From positions 74,278,752 to 74,342,751 of the forward strand of contig CM064872.1 of assembly GCA_032719365.1 (NCBI GenBank): a stretch of 64,000 nt of DNA, in the 5' to 3' direction. The notes under the pieces are model-generated. The model was not told the origin of the DNA, searched no databases, and saw only the letters and a list, made by a program, of their open reading frames with translations. Source of the stretch: Prinsepia uniflora. Taxonomy: Eukaryota > Streptophyta > Magnoliopsida > Rosales > Rosaceae. The position numbers and the translations under genes are program-made. The stretch's first letter is position 1, and every line of letters begins with the position of its first letter. Positions 36,938-47,679 of the stretch are shown here, piece by piece.

Positions 36938-36993
36938 GGGAGCAGGGCACGTCCCGGGTGGTCCCAGGGGGATCGGGGCGGGTCCTGTCAACT

Positions 36994-37005
36994 TGGTATC
37001 AGAGC
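36994..37005 (+). other. Primer-binding site of element P (tRNA-iMet type)
   Basis: TGGTATCAGAGC begins three bases after the end of the 5' LTR and complements the initiator tRNA-Met 3' end. Confidence 0.93.
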
Positions 37006-37093
37006 ACTAGGTTGTGGTCAGCATGCTAGACTAGTGGTCAGTACTTAGTTTAAACGATGTCAGTATCTAATCTATGCCTCTTAACAGCGGGTT

Positions 37094-40000
37094 ATGCCTC
37101 CAAGGAGAATTCCTCAAACACGAACTGACGAGGAAATCGCGAGAGAGATGGAATGTGCTAGCATTGAGCGGGCTCAAAGGTTGGGAGCCACACCGTTCAG
37201 CGGGGGATCAAACCCCGAGGATGCCCATGAGTGGATTGCGAAATGGGAAAGAATCTTCACCGTGATGCATTGCCCACCCGGCGAGCGGGTGGCATTGGCG
37301 GCCTTCTTACAGGAAGGCGGGGCTTATCAATGGTGGCATGGTCTTGAGATGTCCGGGTGGACCGTTCACACCACCACATGGGAGGTCTTTCGTGCCCGAT
37401 TCTTAGATCAGTATTACCCGCGTTCATTTCGCATGGCACGAGAGGCAGAGTTCCTGCGGCTGGAACAGGGAGATATGTCCGTGGCAGATTACGAGCAGAC
37501 CTTCGGGAAGCTTTCCCGTTTTGCCGCAGCTTTCGTGAGTACTGAGGAGGAAAAATGTCAAAGATTTGAGTTGGGACTCCGAGGGGAGTTGCGGGCAAGT
37601 GTGACGGCTACTAGTTACGCGACTCTGAGGGACATGGTCGACGCTGCAGTTCGTGTCGAGGCCAGTCTGGCGGCACACCAGGCGCGACAATCATCAGGCG
37701 AGGGACAGCGCCGGGATCGTCCACATCCTGGACCAACCGGCCCAAAGATCTCTAAGGGGGGAAATTACCGAGGAGCACCCTCATCTCTACGTGGTCGTGG
37801 CTGGTCAGGTCGACATGGGAACTCTCAGAGGGGTGGATCGAGATTCAGTTCTGGACAGCATCAGGCTTGGAGTGGTACATCAGGAGGGTCTTGGGATGGA
37901 CCGAGGACAGTTAATTGCTTTGCTTGTGGAGGAGCGGGCCACTATGCCCGAGATTGCCATTTGTTGTCAAGGAACAACGAGACTAAAGGTGTTAGTGTGA
38001 CACAGAGTTCGGCTTCTCACCCTTCCAGAGGCCGAGGACAGAGTGCTGAGCGTGGCGCGCGTGGGCGCGGACAGACTGCGGGACCCCGAGCTCGTGTTTT
38101 TGCAGTGACTCAGCAGCAGGCGAGGTCAGCCCCTGGTGTGGTTACAGGTACTCTTCATATCTCAAATATTGTTGTACGGGTATTAATGGATGCTGGGGCT
38201 ACTCATTCTTTTATTTCGAAAAGTTGTGCGGGTATGTTAGATCGTGAGGTGTCAGCCTTGGATAGTGAAATGGGTGTTGGTACACCGATGGGCGTTGTGT
38301 ACATCGTGAATCAGGTGATCCGGAGATGCCCAGTAAGGGTGGAGGATGTAGATCTGCTAGCTGATCTAATCCTGATGGATATCCATGACTTTGATGTTAT
38401 CTTGGGAATGGATTGGTTGACTGAGCACGGTTCGCTCATCGACTGTTGTAGTAGGCGGGTGATTCTGCGAAGTCCGGATTTGCCGGAGGTTACTTTTCAG
38501 GGAGAGCGCGACGGTTCGCTACCTGAAGTAATTTCTTCACTTGCCGCTACGAAGCTTCTACAGAAGGGATGCCAGGGTTATCTGGCGCATGTTGTGACGA
38601 CGAATAGTGATACTTCGGGTGCCGATGATATACCTGTGGTGCGGGAATTTCCGGATGTGTTCCCGGAAGATTTGCCTGGTTTACCACCACATCGGGAGAT
38701 TGAGTTCACGATTGAACTACTTCCTGGCACACGACCTATATCGCAGGCACCATATCGGATGGCACCAGCGGAGTTACGGGAACTGAAGATCAAATTGCAG
38801 GAGTTGGTGGACTTGGGATTCATCCGACCGAGTACATCACCGTGGGGAGCACCAGTATTATTTGTGAAGAAGAAGGAGGGGAGCCTCCGTTTGTGTGTGG
38901 ATTATCGACAGCTCAACAAGGTCACGGTAAGGAACCAGTACCCCTTACCCAGGATTGATGATCTCTTTGATCAACTGCGGGGAGCACAGTACTTCTCGAA
39001 GATAGATTTACGATCTGGTTATCACCAGTTGAAGATTGCTGAAGGAGATGTCCCGAAGACAGCGTTTCGGACCAGATATGGGCATTATGAATTCCTTGTG
39101 ATGCCTTTCGGCTTGACGAATGCTCCAGCAGCATTCATGGATCTAATGAATAGGGTCTTCCGATCTTATTTGGATAAGTTCGTGATCGTGTTCATTGACG
39201 ACATCCTTGTGTACTCGAGGAGTGCTCAAGCTCATGAGGAACACTTACGTTCGGTGTTAGGGAAGCTGAGGCAGAACCAGTTATACGCCAAGCTGAGTAA
39301 GTGTCAGTTTTGGCTAACCAGCATTGGTTTTCTGGGACATGTAGTGTCAGCAGACGGGATTAGCGTGGATCCCCAGAAGACCGAAGCGGTGACAAATTGG
39401 GCTAGGCCGACAACCGTGACAGAGGTACGGAGTTTCGTTGGTTTGGCAGGATACTACCGGAGATTTGTTGAGGGCTTCTCTAGTATTGCTGCACCGTTGA
39501 CTCGTTTAACCTGGAAGGGAGTAAAGTTTGTTTGGGATGAACGGTGTGAGCAGAGTTATCAAGAATTGAAACGTCGGTTAACTACCGCACCTGTTCTTGC
39601 TTTGCCGGATAACAGTGGAGAGTTCGAAGTCTACAGTGACGCATCGTTGCAAGGTTTGGGTTGCGTGCTGATGCAGAATGGCAGAGTTATCGCTTATGCA
39701 TCGAGACAACTAAAGACACATGAGCTGAACTACCCTACGCATGATCTGGAGTTGGCGGCGGTGGTTCACGCTTTAAAGATCTGGCGACATTATCTGTACG
39801 GGGTGACTTGCAGGATCTTCACCGATCATCAGAGTTTGAAGCATTTGTTCACTCAGAAGGAGCTGAACGTAAGGCAGCGACGGTGGTTGGAACTGATCAA
39901 GGATTACGATTGTACGATTGAATATCATCCAGGGAAGGCGAACGTTGTGGCAGACGCACTCAGTAGGAAGTCAGCAGGATCAATTGCACACCTGAGGCTG

Positions 40001-41527
40001 GTGTACCTTCCTTTGCTAGTGGAACTCCGAAGAGCTGGAGTTATGCTGGGGATGGATGAGCAGGGAGCTTTGTTGGCCAGTTTTCATGTACGACCTGTGC
40101 TCGTCGATCGGATTATCGAGGCACAATTGGAGGATCCGACACTTTGTATCTACAGGATCGAGGTCGAAGCAGACGAGAGGCAGGACTTTACTATTCGACC
40201 AGATGGAGCTCTGGTGAAACTGGGCCGTTTGTGTGTTCCTGCAGTGGCAGAGTTACGGGAAGAAATTCTCGAGGAAGCCCACAGTTCGGCTTATGCCATG
40301 CATCCGGGAGGTACAAAGATGTACCGTACCCTCCGGGACCACTATTGGTGGGCAGGAATGAAGAAGGATATTGCAGTGTTTGTGAGCAGATGTTTGACCT
40401 GTCAGCAGGTCAAGGCCGAGCGGCAGAGACCGTATGGAGCAATGCAACCGCTTCCGATTCCCGAGTGGAAGTGGGATCACATTACCATGGATTTTGTCTT
40501 CAAGTTGCCAAGGACTCAGAGGGGATGCGATGGAGTTTGGGTGATTGTCGACCGATTGACCAAGTCAGCTCATTTCTTACCAGTACAGGAGACATTTAAG
40601 CCAAACCGACTGGCTCAGCTATTCGTGAAGGAGATCATTCGACTTCATGGTACGCCGGAGTCGATAGTGTCTGATCGAGATCCGCGTTTCACATCTAGGT
40701 TCTGGCGAAGTTTGCAGAACGCCTTGGGTACAAACTTACATTTCAGTACAGCGTTCCACCCACAGACCGATGGGCAGTCAGAGAGGACTATCCAGACACT
40801 GGAGGACATGATGAGGTCTTGTGTACTGCAGTTTCAGGATTCGTGGGATACCCATTTGCCTTTGATGGAGTTCGCATACAACAACAGTTATCAGGCAAGT
40901 ATCGGGATGGCACCCTACGAGGCACTGTATGGCCGACAGTGCAGGACACCTATCTGTTGGATGGAGGTAGGAGAGCGAGCAGCTTTAGGACCGGATTTGA
41001 TGGACATGACCCAGGAAACAGTTCGAATTATCAAGGAAAGATTGAAGGCAGCACAGGATCGCCAAAAGAGCTATGCGGATCGACGAATTCGAGACTTGGA
41101 ATTCGAGGTTGGAGATTTTGTGTTCCTTAAGTTATCTCCATGGAAAGGAATTATCCGTTTTGGCCGACGCGGGAAGTTGAGTCCACGTTACTTTGGACCG
41201 TTCGAGATCATTGAGAGGATTGGACTAGTGGCATACCGGTTGGCATTACCTCCAGAACTTGCCAGAGTGCACGATGTTTTCCATGTGTCCATGTTACGGA
41301 AATACCTACGGGACGATTCACATGCCTTGCCGGAACAACCAGTAGAACTGATGACTGATCTGAGCTTTGAAGAGAAACCAGTACAGATTCTGGATCAGAA
41401 GAACAAGGTTCTGAGAAACAAGACGATTCGGTTGGTGAAAGTGCTATGGAGGAACCATGACGTCGAGGAAGCGACGTGGGAACCCGAAGACTTGATGAGG
41501 GAGCAGTACCCGTTTTTATTCGAGTAA
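37094..41527 (+). CDS. Gag-Pol polyprotein of element P (1477 aa)
   Basis: One continuous frame encodes all proteins of a Tekay-like chromovirus. The Gag domain covers about residues 20-200. A CCHC zinc knuckle (C275, C278, H283, C288) binds RNA. The protease site is D366-A-G rather than the usual D-S/T-G, an oddity within the range of plant copies. Reverse transcriptase has the FIDD box at 700-703. RNase H includes D849. Integrase has the HHCC finger (H1063, H1070, C1100, C1103) and the catalytic triad D1133, D1194, E1230, with exactly 35 residues between the last two. The C-terminal 50 or so residues (VKVLWRNH, EEATWEPE) are chromodomain-like and, in the family, direct integration to chromatin. 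The ATG at 37094 lies 104 bases after the LTR and gives the MPPR start also seen in F. No stop or shift is present. Processing into mature proteins is inferred from the family. Confidence 0.97.
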   Translation: MPPRRIPQTRTDEEIAREMECASIERAQRLGATPFSGGSNPEDAHEWIAKWERIFTVMHCPPGERVALAAFLQEGGAYQWWHGLEMSGWTVHTTTWEVFRARFLDQYYPRSFRMAREAEFLRLEQGDMSVADYEQTFGKLSRFAAAFVSTEEEKCQRFELGLRGELRASVTATSYATLRDMVDAAVRVEASLAAHQARQSSGEGQRRDRPHPGPTGPKISKGGNYRGAPSSLRGRGWSGRHGNSQRGGSRFSSGQHQAWSGTSGGSWDGPRTVNCFACGGAGHYARDCHLLSRNNETKGVSVTQSSASHPSRGRGQSAERGARGRGQTAGPRARVFAVTQQQARSAPGVVTGTLHISNIVVRVLMDAGATHSFISKSCAGMLDREVSALDSEMGVGTPMGVVYIVNQVIRRCPVRVEDVDLLADLILMDIHDFDVILGMDWLTEHGSLIDCCSRRVILRSPDLPEVTFQGERDGSLPEVISSLAATKLLQKGCQGYLAHVVTTNSDTSGADDIPVVREFPDVFPEDLPGLPPHREIEFTIELLPGTRPISQAPYRMAPAELRELKIKLQELVDLGFIRPSTSPWGAPVLFVKKKEGSLRLCVDYRQLNKVTVRNQYPLPRIDDLFDQLRGAQYFSKIDLRSGYHQLKIAEGDVPKTAFRTRYGHYEFLVMPFGLTNAPAAFMDLMNRVFRSYLDKFVIVFIDDILVYSRSAQAHEEHLRSVLGKLRQNQLYAKLSKCQFWLTSIGFLGHVVSADGISVDPQKTEAVTNWARPTTVTEVRSFVGLAGYYRRFVEGFSSIAAPLTRLTWKGVKFVWDERCEQSYQELKRRLTTAPVLALPDNSGEFEVYSDASLQGLGCVLMQNGRVIAYASRQLKTHELNYPTHDLELAAVVHALKIWRHYLYGVTCRIFTDHQSLKHLFTQKELNVRQRRWLELIKDYDCTIEYHPGKANVVADALSRKSAGSIAHLRLVYLPLLVELRRAGVMLGMDEQGALLASFHVRPVLVDRIIEAQLEDPTLCIYRIEVEADERQDFTIRPDGALVKLGRLCVPAVAELREEILEEAHSSAYAMHPGGTKMYRTLRDHYWWAGMKKDIAVFVSRCLTCQQVKAERQRPYGAMQPLPIPEWKWDHITMDFVFKLPRTQRGCDGVWVIVDRLTKSAHFLPVQETFKPNRLAQLFVKEIIRLHGTPESIVSDRDPRFTSRFWRSLQNALGTNLHFSTAFHPQTDGQSERTIQTLEDMMRSCVLQFQDSWDTHLPLMEFAYNNSYQASIGMAPYEALYGRQCRTPICWMEVGERAALGPDLMDMTQETVRIIKERLKAAQDRQKSYADRRIRDLEFEVGDFVFLKLSPWKGIIRFGRRGKLSPRYFGPFEIIERIGLVAYRLALPPELARVHDVFHVSMLRKYLRDDSHALPEQPVELMTDLSFEEKPVQILDQKNKVLRNKTIRLVKVLWRNHDVEEATWEPEDLMREQYPFLFE

Positions 41528-41548
41528 ATTTCGAGGACGAAATTTCTG

Positions 41549-41562
41549 TAAGGTGGGTAGAT
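41549..41562 (+). other. Polypurine tract of element P
   Basis: GTAAGGTGGGTAGAT-type purine-rich sequence ends directly at the 3' LTR (TGTAACG). It is preceded by a conserved ATTTCGAGGACGAAATTT palindromic block just after the Gag-Pol stop, typical of this clade. Confidence 0.7.
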
Positions 41563-44422
41563 TGTAACGACCCGAACTTTCGTAATTATTATTTTATTGT
41601 AAATTGACCGTTTTGCCCCTGAGGGGGGAAAAGTTGACTTTTACCTCGGGAAGTATTTAGGACTTTGACACGTGACCGTGACGTAGTTTAGGACGTCACG
41701 AGTTCATAGGCAGGTGGCACGTTCGATTCCGACGTTCGAGGAAGAAGTTGTGACGTTCGGAAGTCGAGGGGCATTTTGGTAATTTGGCCATTTGGGGGCC
41801 AAATGTTGACTTTTGACCCGGGAAGTCCAACGGACGAGGGCCAATGACCGTTACGTAGGTCTCGTCGATACGAATCCGTAGACAGGCGGCACGCTGAAAT
41901 CGGACTTACGACGAAAAAGTTATGGTCAAGAACGTAACCGAACTAACCGAGACTCGGAACTTAATTTATTAATAAAATATTATAATCTGTTTTACTTTAA
42001 CCCACTCAATCTGGACCCTTGATGAGTGACACATGTCACTCATCTACCCCATCCACATCATCCCCAACATTCTGGATCTTGGTCTGCCATAGGATTAATT
42101 AATTAATTTCTTTTCCTTAAATCCTCACCCTTCACTCTTCACTCAGGATGAATCACAGCCATCCATTCTATTTCTCCTTCTGTTCTTAAGCCATCAGAGA
42201 CTCATTTCCTCATTTTCATTCCTTCCTTCAAACCGTGCAACCTCCCACCCTTCAAACAATCACACCAGCAGCTAACCACCCAACCTTCTTCATCAGGCAG
42301 CACCAGACCGTGCACCACCACCACCAGACACCGGCCAACGCCACCACGGCCACCCTGCACGGCCGGAAAACCCACAAACCCGTGAGGACCCGTGCAGCCC
42401 AAAATCATCAGACCATCCAAACCACGACGTCTGGGCTCGAACCAACCTAGGGCTAGGACCATTGTGACCTCTGGACGGCGTAGGACTGGACTGGGCAGCC
42501 CACGGCGGCGACACGGCGGCGGTAAACCTGCAAACCCGTAATGGCCGATTTTCCTTCCCTGCCTCAAACCGTCCGTTTTTAACGTTGCATTTGCTTGGTT
42601 GTTTTTGAGACTTAAACTAGGGGACTAGACGAACGTTTTGGACCTGAGTTGGTGGCTGGAAACGTGACGGCTCGCCGGAGAAGACGGACCAAAACCGGCA
42701 GCCATTTCCCCGTCGTTTTTCAGGTGATTCCTTGATCTTAAAATCCAGTTTTGATCACACAGAGCCATAGAACATGTTCAGACGAGTCCATAGGAACAAA
42801 CCCCATCGATTTTGGTGGTCGGAATCACGATCTGTGATCGGGTCGAACCGTGGGTCTGCGGTGACCCGATTCGCAGACCCGACACTGTAGCTGATGACGT
42901 CATCATGCTGACGTCAGCAGTGACGTCATGATGACGTCATCATGTCAGAATATTGTCAGACCAGGGACCAATGGACTGTTGACACGTGTCCTCTGACACT
43001 GTCAGTGATGACGTCATGCTGACGTCAGCAGTGACGTCATGCTGACGTCAGCATCACTGTAGCACTGTTGACCAGAGGGTTGACCGGTGCGTGGGGGGCG
43101 CGTGTGAACAGTGTTTTGTGTGGGACCAGTGCCATTTTCAAGGTTTCGACGATACGGATCCAATGGCGGTGGTTTCGTGTCGATCGGAGATCGTTAAGTT
43201 GGTCAAATTAGGGTTTGATGCCTTGGGAAGCGTGTTCGGACGGCTTTCCCGGGCCGGTTTCAGTCTAGGGTTTCGTAGTTGTTTAGTAGGGACTTAAAGT
43301 GACCTTTACGTATGTTTTGGGCGTGACAGGAATTGTACTTTAAACCTTGGACGGGGCTTTACGCTCGGGAGTGCAGCGGGATTGTACTGTGAGTGGGCCT
43401 TTGATTTCACTAAACTTCGGCATGCATAACTGTTTTACTTTCTCCTATATCTATATGTGATTTGAGTAAAAGTATCTGTTCGGCTTGTGTATGATTTATG
43501 GCACGTATTACGATGTTTGGGCATGAGACCCGTCTGGTTGTTTATAAATGGTTTGGAGTCATATATATGTATAATGGAACTCGATATCATCTGTGGTACT
43601 GCACTGTATAGATCTACCCTAGGATTCTATCTCCTCCGGATGTAGGTACATCGGAGCGGTCACGGCGCATTGCCTGTGAGGAGTCATTCTACGGAGGGAC
43701 CGGACCGTAGAGTGACTCAGGAGCAGGATTGCTACTATTGGACGTCTGGGACGTCAGGCATCTAGAATGCCATGCTCGGACTAGGTTCGGGATTTGGACT
43801 CGGGATTGAGACCCCGGGTGGCACGCGTAGCCTTGAGACTGTGACCTTATTGGGCGTCTGGGACGTCAGGCATCTGGGATGTCAGGGTTGGGATGTATAG
43901 TGCAGTGACTAAGATTATATTATGTTGCTATTATTCTGCTTATGACTATATGGTTTTGTGGTTTTGATACTATGCATGTCTTTTCGGAAAACGGAGGGGA
44001 AAAGCTATATGTTTTCGAAATGGTAAACTACTTTGTAAACCTTGAGTTTCGGCCCACTCACCTTTGTTGTTTTACTACCCCTCCAGGTAGTGCTATCGAG
44101 GAGGAGGATCCCGAGGAGGAGGAGGAGGATCCCGAGGAGGAAGAGGCATAGGTTTACGTTGCGTACCTGAACCCTACTGCTGGGTAGGTTGGCACGTAGT
44201 GTGTCTAGAGTCGTGCTCAATAAACTGTATTCGGGAACCATCCCTTGTCTGACACTATTTGTATTTGAGTATTTGTGTGGTGTGCTATGTATGACTTAAC
44301 TATGGATTTTCTTTATGCATTTTATATTCAATAAGGGTATTTTTGGTATTTTAACGTTGGGTGTCAGACGGGAGCAGGGCACGTCCCGGGTGGTCCCAGG
44401 GGGATCGGGGCGGGTCCTGTCA
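41563..44422 (+). repeat. Element P 3' LTR
   Basis: This has the same length (2860 bp) as the 5' LTR and is identical to it except for T at 43651. It carries the second copies of the TGACGTCA array, intron-like segment (43389-44086), poly(A) signal and U5 stem. Confidence 0.97.
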
Positions 44423-46582
44423 CCAATCCTGCTCCTGAGTCGTCCTACGGTCCGGCACCTCCGTAGCATGACTCCTCGCAGGCAATGCACCGTGACCGCT
44501 CCGGGGTACCACATCCGGAGGAGACAGTATTATACGGTGGATTATACAGTGCAGTACCCAAGATAGTCATCATATCCACAAGCATACGTATATGTATATA
44601 TATAATATAAAACAGTGTTCAATTTCCGTAAAACGGGTCTCAGCCCAACACCGTAAAACGTGTCACAGCCGTAAATCGAGATAATCAAAATCCATTAATG
44701 ATTCAGGCACACATATAGATATACGGAAATGAAAACGGTTATGCATGCAAGTGTTAATAAAAACGGGCCCACTCACAGTACGTTCCCGCTGCGAATAATG
44801 TGCGTACGAACTTGTCTCCGGAATTAACGTAAGTTTCCTGTCATTTCCAATCACACACAAGTGTCATTATAGGTCTTTAAAATACCCTCAAAAAGTCCAA
44901 AACAGAAACCGGTTCGGGAAAGCCGGCCAACACGCTTCCCGAGACATCCGGCCCTAAACTGACCTTCCTCACTATCTCATATCAACATGGTTATTTCACA
45001 TAAAATGTTCAAAATGATGAAAGGATTAAAAGTCATGTTGACCGTGATCCGAGATAGTGCTCAACGTGCCCTCACGCGCCGCCCAAAGTGGCTGCGCGTG
45101 AAAGTCACGCGCTGCTACAGTGACTGCTACAGTGTTGTCGTTCTTGCCCGATTCACTGTAATTCGGGTCTTCAACCCGCGGTGTGACCCGGTTAATTAAC
45201 CTCTCATTTCTACTTAATTTCATTCATTCTTGATTCTAACATGTTCTAACATCTTTTAATTACAGTTCCTAGTCCTCTAATCATCTCGACACGCCCTAAA
45301 TCGTCCTAACCAAACCCGAATAGCCTCACGGGTCAAACCTCAGAGCTCCTCCAAACTATCACCATTGTCCAATTAAATCATACAGAGGCATAATAGGACC
45401 TATACTAACAAAATAGAACCATCAATCAAACGAAACATCACCTGGAAGTAGCTGTCCAAACGCTGCGATTTCCTCTGCACACGGCGGTCACCGTCCCAGC
45501 TCCTCCGTGGCAGGTTGCCGTCGATTCCGATATGGACAGGTTCCAAATGTTCCCAAAAAGCTCACTCAGCGATTGGTTTCGTCCAAAAGGCCGTGGAAAT
45601 TGAACTTGGATTTTCCCTCCAAACCGGTTTTTCTCAGAACTGGAACTTGGGTTCCTGGGCACACCACGATCAACCCCCTTCAATGACTGCTCGCACGAGT
45701 TTCTGTCACTCCCAGAAGGCTTCCACGGTGCCTAGATTGGTCCAAAAACCCGTGGAGATTGAATTCAGAATTTTCCCCCCAAAAACCCGAAACTGTTCTT
45801 CACTGTTTCTCCCTGTCTCTCACAATCTCTCAGCCCCAAACAGACACCAAAATGAACCCTTCTCTCACTCCCCTACTCTGTTAAGCGATCAAGAGTCCAA
45901 CACCCGTGGGAGACATCCTCAGGTTGCACAGAACCTGCTTCGCGCACACAGAGCCCATAACCAAATTTTTAAAGCTTCCCCGTGCTCTGAACGGCCACAA
46001 ACCACACTCCCAACGTCTCAAATTACATAAACAATGCCCACAATCAGTCCACTCAGTGTTTAAACAATTGCACGCCCACAAACACCACGGCATGGCCGTG
46101 TGCCCTGCTTTTCACGGTTGCTGCTACAGTAACCGTACAAAAAGACCAAAATGCCCTCAGGGCAGAAATTACCAAAATGCCCTCCAACTTCCGTGACCCG
46201 CAACTCGGTCATCCGATGTCCGTTTCACACGTGCCGCCTGTCGTTATACTCAGGGCATCGAGACGAATCCAACGGTCTTCGGGTCGTGTGAAAATTCCCG
46301 GTACATCAAAAAGTCAACTTTTTCCCCTATCTCGTCCAAATTACGGTAATGCCCCTGAACTTCCGATAGTCATAACTTTTTCCCTGATCGTCCGAATTGG
46401 ACGTGCCACCTGTCTATGAACTCGTGACGTCCTGAACTACGTCACGGTCACTGGTCAAAGTCCATTTGACCCATAAACCAAAAAGTCAAAAATTGGCCAT
46501 ACAATTCACAAGGGTAAAAACGTCAATTCATACATTAAATTACAATATTACAATCTACGAATTTCCGGGGTGTTACACCCGA

Positions 46583-47342
46583 AGGGTTAGCTCCTGAGAG
46601 ATTCTTTGTGGAGTTATGCTACTACTAATTATCACTCAGTATAGTAAATGTATCAGAATCAAAGTGGGTCAAAAAGAGTGAATTTGGTGAATTCCCTATA
46701 TCAAATTGCAATGACCCAAGTAATCTTTTTGGTAAAGATGGAATAGTGGGATGTGGAGCTGTATATAAAAACATGCACTTCTATAAAAACTAGGTTGAGC
46801 TTGGGTTAGAGTTTTGAGTTTGTGCTGAAATAGTAATAATAAGATTTGACTAGGTATTAATTCTTAATTTATAATTATTTTATATATTCTGGCTTATGGG
46901 TTGGGTTTACCGGGCCTTATCGGGCCCGGGCTTATCAGACATTATCAGGTTCGAGCCTATCGGGTATTATCGGGTTCGAGCCTATCGGGCTTATCGGGTT
47001 TGAATACCCTAAGCCCAAGTCTAACCCGTCAACATGCAGGTCGGGCCGGCCCACGGCCCATAGCGGGCCGAGTTTGACTTTTTGTCACCGGGCCTATCGG
47101 GTTATTCGGGTACCCATAAGCCCGTGAGCTTCTGGGCCAAATGGTGAGGGCTACCACACCTTTTGTTGGCTAGTCATTTGTTCTATTTTTCTCATTCACA
47201 AGTCCGATTCCATTTGTGACCCAGAATTTATTTCTTCTATATTTGTTGCAATTAGGGGTAAACGTTGAAATCACATCACTTCCGATCTAGTACGTTTTCT
47301 TTTCATGTCGTTTAGGAGGGGCTTTTTGTATTATTTATCGAT
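46583..47342. repeat. Spacer with GGGCC/TATCGGG-rich degenerate repeat
   Basis: From about 46895 to 47130 the sequence repeats CTTATCGGG and GGGCCC-type words, with near-complementary blocks on the two sides. It resembles the GGGCC-rich stretch at 32996-33246 and is probably a degraded non-autonomous DNA transposon. No ends or duplication could be fixed. No gene is seen in the rest. Confidence 0.45.
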
Positions 47343-47424
47343 TCAAGGCCCAAAATATGTCTATGGATCAAGGCCCAAAATATGTCTATGGATCAAGGCC
47401 CAAAATATGTCTATGGATCAAGGC
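47343..47424. repeat. 25-bp tandem repeat, three copies plus a partial
   Basis: The unit contains TCAAGGCCCAAAATATGTCT and repeats exactly at 47343, 47368 and 47393, with a partial fourth copy. It lies just upstream of the MED18 pseudogene. Confidence 0.95.
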
Positions 47425-47679
47425 CCATAGAAACCATCACTCAATTTCTCTAGCATCGGCATACAGACTTGACCAGTAAACCACTCGCTTATTCTTTCTT
47501 CATGTCCTTAGCTTGCTTCCCTCGCGAGCCTGGACCTGTAATCTCTCTCTATCGTAAGTCAACTTTTAATTCTTGAAGTTTTTTTTTTTTTATCTTCTCA
47601 TAGTTTATTGGGTTTTTTCATTTCTCCTTGTTTTGGGTTTTAGGAATTCAGCAAGTGGGAGATCAACTGATCCAAATCC

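Larger units (their letters stand above)
34131..36990 (+). repeat. Element P 5' LTR
   Basis: Begins TGTAACGACCC and ends GGGTCCTGTCA. In order: a U3 module of about 172 bp repeated twice (34197-34368 and 34369 to about 34500), the inverted pair GTGACGT/ACGTCAC (34246-34267), a C/A-rich tract (34790-34950), the TGACGTCA array (35463-35618), the intron-like segment (35957-36654), AATAAA (36787-36792) and the U5 stem (36815-36937). Confidence 0.97.
34131..44422 (+). mobile_element. Ty3/gypsy (Tekay-like chromovirus) element 'P', intact and very young
   Basis: This 10292-bp element has two 2860-bp LTRs in which I found one mismatch by eye (C at 36219, T at 43651). It has a perfect duplication CCAAT at 34126-34130 and 44423-44427, a tRNA-iMet primer site, an uninterrupted Gag-Pol, and a polypurine tract. 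It is inserted in opposite orientation within the minisatellite of solo LTR E. All structural parts for autonomous transposition are present. Expression or movement cannot be judged from sequence. Confidence 0.98.
33439..46577 (-). mobile_element. Solo LTR 'E', minus strand, split by element P
   Basis: The sequence starts TGACAGGGACCCGCC and ends GGGGTGTTACA. Removing P and one duplication copy leaves 2842 bases, with no interior. A perfect duplication CCCGA lies at 33434-33438 and 46578-46582. U5 stem arms are at 33494-33501 and 33591-33598. Five covarying mini-hairpins lie between 33957 and 34117. Intron-like arms are at 44766-44776 and 33769-33779. A GC-rich hairpin lies at 45073-45100. 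Confidence 0.95.

Noticed and set aside
37653..38000. Second frame overlapping gag of element P
   Set aside because: It is a shadow frame within the intact Gag-Pol, with no counterpart retained in element F.
45515..46030. 171-codon plus-strand frame
   Set aside because: It lies within solo LTR E on the strand opposite to the LTR, lacks any recognisable domain and is rich in S/P/H from CA-rich DNA.
47343..47424. CRISPR-like array from regularly spaced 25-bp units
   Set aside because: The repeats are directly adjacent with no spacers, in a plant genome. It is a simple tandem repeat.
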